Made by a program: the position numbers and the translations under genes. A DNA stretch of 42,991 nucleotides, from positions 1-42,991 of IMG/VR virus record IMGVR_UViG_3300030098_004015, one strand, 5' to 3'. This document shows positions 1 through 9,400 of this stretch, piece by piece (within the stretch, counting starts at the first letter, position 1; every line of letters begins with the position of its first letter). Source of the DNA: a virus. The notes under the pieces were generated by a model that worked only from the letters and a program-made list of their open reading frames with translations, did no database searches and was not told the DNA's origin.

Positions 1-50
1 GACCCTAATTGACCGTAACTTTTCTTTACTAAATCATCTACGTTTGCCAT
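1..50 (-). CDS. Partial small structural protein, paralog of the next gene (cut by window edge)
   Basis: An ATG at 48-50 opens a minus-strand frame that runs off the left edge after 16 codons, reading MANVDDLVKKSYGQLG. This aligns almost residue for residue with the start of the 124-aa protein immediately upstream (MNVNDLFKASFGQFG), so the two look like a tandem duplication. The gap between them is 23 bases of pure AT-rich sequence, so they are probably co-transcribed. Only the first 16 residues are visible; function is unknown and is inferred to be structural from position and paralogy. Confidence 0.6.
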   Translation of the reverse strand, partial: MANVDDLVKKSYGQLG

Positions 51-73
51 TTTATTTTTATTTTAAATTAATA

Positions 74-448
74 TTAATATCCTACTGGTGCTAAATAACA
101 AATACAAGAACCAGAATTTAATTCAACATGATCCCACTTACCATATATAGTTATACCTTTTGGAAATTCATGCGATGTTGTAATAGTATCCATATTAGTA
201 TTTGTGCTTTCATTTGTTAAAGCCCCAAATGCAGTTCCTGCATCATCCTCATCTGTAGATGATGTTATAGAGCCAACCAAACCATCTAAAGTTTGTAATT
301 TTGCAAAAGTTACCACGTCTAACATTGTTATAGCAATTACAAATCTATTGGCAGATGTTCCGTCTAAATCTAATATAGCTCCATCACCAGTTAAATAAAC
401 AGAGCCAAACTGTCCAAAAGATGCTTTAAATAAGTCGTTTACGTTCAT
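74..448 (-). CDS. Small beta-rich phage structural protein (124 aa)
   Basis: The protein has no signal peptide or membrane segment and looks beta-rich. Its C-terminal part (FPKGITIYGKWDHVELNSG, then a short hydrophobic end) resembles a family I have seen in uncultured phages near virion genes, whose exact role is not established; head decoration or a small tail appendage is possible. It lies just downstream of the giant polymerase-like gene with a 32-base gap that holds a Bacteroidota-type -7 element (462-469), so it may be transcribed on its own. A paralog follows directly downstream. The coding call is firm; the function is not. Confidence 0.8.
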   Translation of the reverse strand: MNVNDLFKASFGQFGSVYLTGDGAILDLDGTSANRFVIAITMLDVVTFAKLQTLDGLVGSITSSTDEDDAGTAFGALTNESTNTNMDTITTSHEFPKGITIYGKWDHVELNSGSCICYLAPVGY

Positions 449-461
449 ATATAATTTTTTA

Positions 462-469
462 CAAATATA
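462..469 (-). promoter_or_regulatory. Candidate host-type -7 promoter element
   Basis: On the minus strand this reads TATATTTG, matching the Bacteroidota -7 consensus TAnnTTTG, 13 bases before the ATG of the 124-aa gene. No TTTG-type -33 box is seen at the expected distance, which would fall in the end of the giant gene. Confidence 0.4.
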
Positions 470-480
470 ATCAAATTAAA

Positions 481-3400
481 TTATCTAATTAAGGAACTAG
501 TTTCCTTTTTGCCCTTTGGGCCGCTATAAAAAATATTTGCTATATCTTTCTTTGCCTCTGCAAATGGAGATACTTCATACCTCATAGTTTTTATTGCTTG
601 TGACGAACCAGCTTCTCCATAAGGCCCTGTACGCCTAACCTTATCACCTCTTACTGCTTCATAAATCATTCTATTAGCATTTTTCATTGTACTATAAGAA
701 GAAGGAACAGCGGTGTAATTAACAAATCTTCTTAAATCTGTTGTAACAAATACGTCATGAGAAAGCTTTTTAAGTGTTCTAAGGGTTTGTGTATCTGGCT
801 CATCATCATCTTCCATCATAGCAATTAAAGACAATAAAGTAACTCCTATACCTATACCAGCAGCATGATTACGCATTTCTCTTTTTCTTTGATCGCTAGA
901 ATTATTGTATATATCTATTATTTCTTTTTTAGTTATTCCTCCAGCAAAATATTTTCTAAACAAGTCTGTTATGTATTCAGAGCTAGCCCTATAACTTCCA
1001 ATATTAACATCTCCAAATCTATCTATATCTTCAGCTCTAAATCTATCTTGAAATAATGTAATAAACCATTTTTTAAATTGCAACAAAGCTCTACCATAAG
1101 AATACATAGAAAGTAAACTAGCGTCTAACGCTGTATATCCCTCACCATGAAGTGTAGATATTTTGTGATTTATATGCATCACTCTTTCTTCTGATATTTT
1201 ACCAGACGTAAACTCTTGATCTGTTAGCATTCCTAAGAAAGCAGCCCCCTGTATATACCCTTCTGTTTTGTCCATAAACATATAAGACCACCTTTCTATT
1301 TTACCAAAAGGACCCTCTTTTTCAGAGAGATGTATAAACTCATCAAAACTATATTCAACAATTCTATACTTTTTTAATATATTTCTTGATGCAAAAAGCT
1401 CTTTCCAGTACCTCTCCTCTCCCTTCATAAACTGTTTTCCTCCACGTTTACGCAACTCTTGATATTTACCAGCAAGCGTATTACCAAGACCAATAGTCAT
1501 ATTAAATCCAAGCAATCGTAGTGATGTTAGTCTTACAAATCCATCTATCACCTTATCTCCTGTCTTTCCAAAGATTCCAACTTGCTCTTTCTTTTCTAAG
1601 AACCCTTCTTTCCACCATCCAGTCAAATATCTAACGGCATTTTTATTATCTAGATTTTTATTAAATCCTATAATAGAGTCTGTTAATATTGCTAGATCTC
1701 CCATTCCAGTGAAACGGTCTTCTCTTTCTACTACAACCCCATCTTCCATTTTATACAGGCCTTCTCCATTTGCAAATATATGCCCTCTAGCAAATTCTAT
1801 TAATGTATTATTAATATCATAAGAAATGTTTTGAGCCTTAACTCCTTTTCTTCTTTCGTATTCTTGTATTAATTCAGCATCAATATCACTTACCTTATCA
1901 TAGCCAATCATTCTTTTAAGTATCGCCCCATTATTTACTAAAGCATCGTATTCTGCGTCAGACAACATGATTTTACTACCGTCTTCGTGTTTGCCTTTAT
2001 CTTTAAGCTGCTTAGCCTTTCTTCTAAGCTTTTCTAATTCAAATATTTGTTTGCCAGAATCTAATGTTAATTTGCCTGTTCTTCCTTTGTAAACATCATA
2101 TTTCCATTCATAAAACGTTTTTAAAGCCCTATTTCCATTTTTATCTGTTCCGTAAACCTTAACCCTACTATAGTCGTGTGAATCAATAGAAGTGTTGTAA
2201 AGGCCGAATAAACCGCTTCTTGACATACTTTCTACATTACCCATTTGCATTCCAGGAACTATAGTTTTTCCGTCTTCAGAGCCTAATAGTATTTCAGCAA
2301 TAGCTTTATATCTGATGTAATATTCTTCTTCTTGTTTTGTTAATTCTACTCCGTTTTCTATTATTTCTTCTTCAGTAAATAATCTAACATTACCATTTTC
2401 TACAGTAGCTATATTGCCATATATATATTGATAACGAGCATTAGTGTCAAACTCTTTTCTAATTCTTTCTAATACAGAAAGACCTCTCATTTTTGATCTT
2501 ACTAAAGCTCTATTCTTTTCTTCTATTAATTGCCTGTGCTCTTTAAAACTTCTCATATACTTTCTATATTGTATCTGAGCTTCATTAATTAAGTATTGTA
2601 TTTCAGGCCTTTTAGATGTCATATTATTAGAACCCAACCATGCTTGGAAATTAGTTAAATCCTCTTGGGCAACACCGTCTTCTCCAGGAATATTATATTT
2701 ATATCCTTTACTAGCACCAACATTTTTTAAATATTCAGCTTGGTCTCTAAATGCTTTTTGTCCTATTTCTTTTTCTATTTGATAGGCTATGCCTTTAGTG
2801 GCAGAATTATCCATCTTTCTAAACTTTCTACCCACATCATATAGTCCCTCTATAGTATATTTGCTTAAAGGTTTTTTCTCTAATGTTGCCTCAAACTCTC
2901 TAACCAATCTTAAGTCTCCTCTATAGTCATTATATTTTTCAGTGAGTATTCTAAATGTTTTAGACTCTTCTTCTATTTTGTTTATATCTATACCTTTATC
3001 AGCAACCCATTCTGGGAAAGTCATAAACTCAACGCCACTTCCTAAATAATCATTATTATAAGATGTATCGGCAGTAATAATCTTTTTCGCTTTTTTAATA
3101 GGAATTTCAAAACTATTATTGTCCTTAGACCTTTTGCTTATTTTTTGCAATAACGTATATTTATTTTTACCAGCCCTACGTCTTTCAACATCTTTTATAG
3201 CGTCTTGTAATTCTACAGGAATAGCCCCTGTTGAATAATCACCTTGTTTATTTTGATTGTCTTCTATAATTCTAGACATTTCTTCGTTAATTCTTTTTGT
3301 GTATTCATTATCAAAAAATGGTACAAATGATGTTGCTTTACCAGCACCACCAGCTAAACCAAAACGATTAAATGTATGTTCTATTTCAAATATTAAATTT

Positions 3401-6400
3401 TTCTCTGCTTCAGATAATTCAGCAAACGATTCTTTAATTTGCTCTATAGCTTTATAAGAAGTGAACTCTGTTATCTCTGCTCTATTTAATACAATATAAT
3501 TACCCTTATCAGATACTTGAATAACATTATCTAAAAAGTAATTTCCTTTTCTACGTTCTTGTAGCGCTTCAAATTCTTTAATTAATTCAGTTTCCCCCTT
3601 AACATCACTAAGCATACTAAATTCTTGTCTTAAATTATTTGAGATAACCTGATTAATAACTTCAGACTTCATTTCTCCTAATTTATTTAATTCGTTTAAA
3701 ACAATAGGATTTGTCAATATGGTCTGCATATAAGGAGTATACCTTATATCTGTTCTAGAAGCCCTTTGTAATATAGAGTCAAATAAACCAGTGGCATGCT
3801 CTATAATATTATTGGTTTTGGTTTTCTCTGTAAAAGAATAATCTAATCCCATCTTACCTAACAATGGAATTCTAACTAACCCTTGCGCTTGAGCGATACC
3901 CTCTCTAATTTGCCTTAATTCTAGAGGATTTTTTTCAATACTTTGATGAACAGTAAATGCTTTAGATAAAGGATCTACAGCAGCCTTCTTAAATTTATCT
4001 AAAGTATAAAGCATTAATATGGCTTGCTTTTGTATAGCTTTAGAATTTTTTAAACCTTTTAGATCTATATTAATAGCGGGGTTTTTAACAAAGTCCTTTA
4101 TATTTATATTGCCTAAACCATTATCTTTAGCAAACTTTAATAATTGATTTTCATTCATACCGTCTTTCTGTATGAACATATCCATTATATCACTATGTTT
4201 AGATATATAGTCTTTACTACTATTTCTTTTAGACTCCATATATTTTTTAACTATAGGGGAATTAAATAAGACAGCTAAGTCATTTAGTGAGTATCCAAGT
4301 CTTCTAAGTAGTACAAACGGAAACACACTTTGCATATCTAATCCTAGCTTACTAGCATATTGATGTTTGGCGTTATCTAATGCTATATTAAGTAGTTGTG
4401 CTACACCATACCAATTACCTACGCCATTTTCTAAAGTAGCGTCATCAAAGAATGTTTCTCTTGTTACAGCTTCGCTTTCTCCTTTAATAGTAATAGCAAA
4501 AGGCAGTACATCTCTACTATTTGAAAATACATTAAATGATCTTTGTAATGCAGCAATCATACCAACTAAATGTTTTGCTGGAACATTATCTTCAAACATT
4601 TGAGCATCACCCCATGGAGTTAACTGAGAATCAGTATCTTTTAATGCCGGCACTTTAGCGATAGCATTTTCAGAATCAGAAACAAAATCAATATCAGCTT
4701 GTATTTCTTTTTGTATTTCATCTTTACTTGCTAATTCTACATACAAATCAAAGAACTCATTAGAATCTTTTCTCCATCCTTTTTCAGCAACTTCTGTTTC
4801 TGTCCATTTAAAATTCATGTGTACAGAGTCGCCATCTAAATCGGCTCCCCAGTTTTTACTCACCCATGCAGGTATAGTTACATTAGATGTAGGAGAATCT
4901 CCAATTTGTTTATGGAAGTCTTTTACTACAAATATAGAACTACTTACTTTACCGTGAGCAGGAACTCTTGTTCCAATAAATAAATCTCCTTTTTTAACCC
5001 CTTGCTTTCTTAAATATCCAGGAACTATTGCTTCAGAAGCAACTACATTTTCATCTCCTTTGTATAATCCTTTTTCATAAGATCTTAATCCCATGCCTAA
5101 ACTAGAAGACTGATACCCTATAGATCCTTTGGTATACATCTTTGTTCCTTTATGTGTAATACGTCCTGTTGCTACAGCATTATGAACAGCATTTAAATAA
5201 GGATATCTAGGATCAAGATTATCATATGTATTATCTACAAGAACATCAAACACTTCAGCAGTTACAGAAGATTTAAATGAATCTCTTTCATTAAACACTC
5301 CTTTCTCAGTTGCCTTATCATTCATAATAAGATCTCTATTTCTACTAGAATTATTAGACTCCATTACATTTCTTCTAAGCTCCAGCATTCTATTTATAGT
5401 TTCTCTATTCTCTTCATTTATATTGGTTAATAAATTATAGAATAATTGAGAAGGGAAAAATCTTTCGTCTGTTTGTTTATCTAACTCTAATTGTATACCA
5501 AGGCCTTCTCCTGACAACCCTATATATCCAGTTTCATCTGAATATATTTCGTCTTGCTTAGCCATTATATCAGCCATATTATCAGTTGTAGTTATATCAT
5601 ATATAAACTCACTTCCTCCTGAATATAATTTAGCAGCGGATTCAGATGAGGCTATAACCAAATTACCAGGAGCTAAAGCATCAACCTCTCCTTTTCTTGT
5701 TCTAAGAACTTCTCCTATATTTTTTAAATAAGGGCTTTTAGCTTCTAACTCTGGAGTTAATGTATGTACAGCAAACTTCATATAAGTGGTTCTTCCTTTT
5801 AAAGGCCCTTCTAGTTGCGTATAATGATATACAAACTTAAATACATTACCTACTTTTTGAGACTCTCCATATTTAGCTCTAATAAATTCTGCTTGTTCAG
5901 GCAATATATATCCCATTGCGTCGTTCTCAATAGCAACGTTGTCTTTCCAATTATCACCAAATTCTTTTTTAGCTTCTTCTTCTGTATAAATATTCCCCTC
6001 TTTATCTTCATAAAAATCTTTAGTTACTATAAACTCTACAGAAGAGTTTCTATCAAACACTACATGACTAGCAATTGATCCAGCAGCACGTTTAATATAG
6101 TCTACTTGATTATTAGATTGCCTATGGTCGTGTACAAATAATTGTTGAGCCATAAACTTGTTAGCTATATATGAAGTTAAAAATGCCTCTACCGCCCCAT
6201 CTTGTAATATGCCTTTATTTAAAGCGGTATTATTTATAAATAATTCTTTATTGTTTATAGCATATTCTCTCCATTGCTTTTTTAGCTTTGGCATTTCTTT
6301 TATCTTATTCTTTTCAATAGTATAAGGGAATATACGATCACCATTTTTATACTTAGCATTATAAGCAGGATTATTTTTAACTCTAGATAATAACGCTTTT

Positions 6401-9400
6401 CTACTTTTAGTATCAATAGCTGCTATACTCTCTATATAATATCTTCTACTTTTATCTGAAAATACTGCGATAGGTTGATCATATAAAATAACTTCTTGCT
6501 TATTTTTAATACCTTGATTATATTTATTTAAAAACATAAAGAAATCTCCCGCTATTAATTCATTAGGATTTACATCATTTAATACCTTAGCTCTTCCTTC
6601 TTTATTTTTAAGACCAACAGCATTGTCAATAATACGTCTCATCATGCCAGAATGAACTGTAAGATGGAATGTTCTTTTGCCTTCTGTATTTTTATTGCGA
6701 AATGCCATCTGACTATATATATTATTGTCACGATGCATAATATCGTTTTTATCTAATTCTATTTCTTCATTAAATATTCGCTCTACATTTTTAAGTCTAT
6801 TATGTAATCCATTCTCTTTATTCATTATACTAACGCCATCTTGCTCTACGTTATCTACCATTGATAAATAGTTAACACCTCTAGATGCAACCAGGCCTTG
6901 TAAAAGAATTGTTTTTAATTCTCCTTGTGTTCCGTGAAATAATCCTAATACCTTGCCATTAACATCATCAGAAAATCCTACTTTTTTATTTTTATATTTT
7001 AAAAAATTTTGATAGCGCATTATTGGGCCAAACTTTGTTTTAGTATGACTAAATAATATGTCCGTTAAAGACTGTCTTTTTCCTTTAAATAATATTTCTG
7101 TATTTAATAAAATATTTTTATCAATTAAAGATCCTCTTGGATTATCATTTAATAAAACATCTAATACTTTATAAGCAGCATTATATCTATCATTTTTACT
7201 TTTTGGGTTTCTTTCAAAGAATAACTCATTATATATAGCAGCAATTTCATCTACTTTCGTCTTATTTCCTTTTATTTCTTCAGCAATATTAGCAACCACA
7301 CCTTGCTCTATAGTTGCATTAGTACTTGCATATCTAGTCCAATATCTTTTTCCATCATCTCCAATAGTTAAGACATTATGCGCAAGAACTTCTATATTAA
7401 TACCTTCAATAGGGCCTTTAATTTCCATTAACTTAGCATTAGTAAGAACCTTATCATTCTTATATACTCTATCTAATACATTTAGCATTGCCATTATATT
7501 AGGATTAATAGAGGTTCTAAGTAGGTTAGGGAAATCCATAGGATTCTCTCTTGTATCTTTTGCTAAAGACATAAGGGTGGCTAACAAGTCTTTTGTTTTA
7601 ATCTGATCGTCTTCTCTATGATTATGTACCTCTACAATCTTTTTAATAAAATTAGTTGTAGTAGTAGGTAGCGCAATAGCTTTTGTTAAATCATCATATT
7701 TATCCACCTCATTAGTAGTGCTTTCGGATTCTCCAATTACATCATCACCAGATTTTAAACTAATACCAATCTTAGCTAATTCTTTATCTAATATAGTGTC
7801 TGCTTGTTTAAGAGTTTGTGGCCTTTTAAGTTGTGTTATAATAGCTTTAATATATTCTTTAGTATCTTTTATTAATTCGTCTTTAATATCTAAATTAGAA
7901 TCGTCAGCTATAGCTTGCATTACTCTATCAGCAATTTGTTCTGGCATTAAATTACGGCCTATAAAATCTCCTATATAAGATGATACAGCAGCATATGAAG
8001 TTGCTTTTTGAAATGGTTTTTTCTTAGCCCTATTAATATCTCCATATGCAGAGTTCATCATATATGGAACAGTTCTGTCAGCAGAATTAAAATTAAGTAA
8101 TACTGCTTTCATAGCGTTTTCTAAATCTAATGAGGCTACGCCTTCTACAGTAAGATCTAATATTTGCTTAGCTTCTTCATCTGTAGCTAATTTTTTAGCT
8201 TCTTTATAAAATTCTATTAAATCTTTTTCTAATCTCTTTTGAGTGGCAGAATCTTTTATAACAGCATCTGCTCTACCATATGAATAAGACTCTAATGCTC
8301 TTGTAAACGTTTCTTCAAGTAAATGTTTTTGTTGATCTATTCTAACATCTTTAGCACCATTAACCTTTAATTGTGTTCTTAAAGATAAAAACAATTCGTT
8401 TATTCTAGCGCTATCTCCTGCCTTTTCAGCAGCAGCAATATTATTAGTTATATCTATTATATCACTTGTATATCTTTCTCCGTCAGAGCTATTAAGTATA
8501 TTTCTATACATAGCCCCTAAAGTAGACCTCATGCCTTTAAAGCTCATTAAAATAAGCTCTGGATAATCTTGCTTGGTTTTTTGATATAACTCTGATTTAG
8601 GTAAAAGCTTTTTAATTCTTTTCATTAACGGAGTATCTTCCATTAAACCATAATAGATATGTCCAGCTTCATGAATTATATCTGTTTGTGCCACTGAATC
8701 TATATTAATAAATACAGTAGATCCTATAGCTAAAGAAGATGCTTCTTGCCCATAATCATCTATAAGTTTTGTATAAGACAATACTCCTTTTGCTCCAGGA
8801 AACTTTTTATTAACTATATCTCTTACTATAGATGCAGCCATAACTCCAGAACCATATTTATATAAAGGCCTTATATCTAAAACTGTAGGCTCATAATTAG
8901 GTATCTCTGATTGACCTCTAGTAAAATATTTTTTAATATTTTCTTTAGTCTCTTTTATGGCTCCTATTAATTTATCTATCTTACGCTGATCTTTCTTTTT
9001 AGCTTTTTTTATAGGGCCTTTGTCTTCATAAAATTCTTGAGTTGCTTGTTCCATTTCTCCAATAACTTCTCCATCAACAACAACTTCAATTTTACTTTCA
9101 TAAAGCGGAGCTCCTTTTTTAAATTGAAAATATAATTTACCGTCTACCTCAACAACATTAGCTTGACCAGCAACAGGCTCTACTAAACGTAATGTAACGT
9201 TTTGCATTTCACGAGTATACTTTTGTATATCTACTTTACGATCAGCAAAGAATTTAATTGATTTACCAGCAGCTGTTTTAATTATATAACTTAAGGCTCC
9301 TGCCTTTTTCCCCATCATTTTGGATATAGAAGCAGCGAAAGGTTTTACACCTTTTCCTTTTAATGCTTCTTCTGTGTCTTTATACTGCTTGGTTTTGGGA

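Noticed and set aside
204-398. Plus-strand open frames inside minus-strand genes (also at 5815-6078, 9482-9760, 37266-37613 and others)
   Set aside because: They lie wholly within well-supported minus-strand genes and their products are low-complexity and unlike known proteins.
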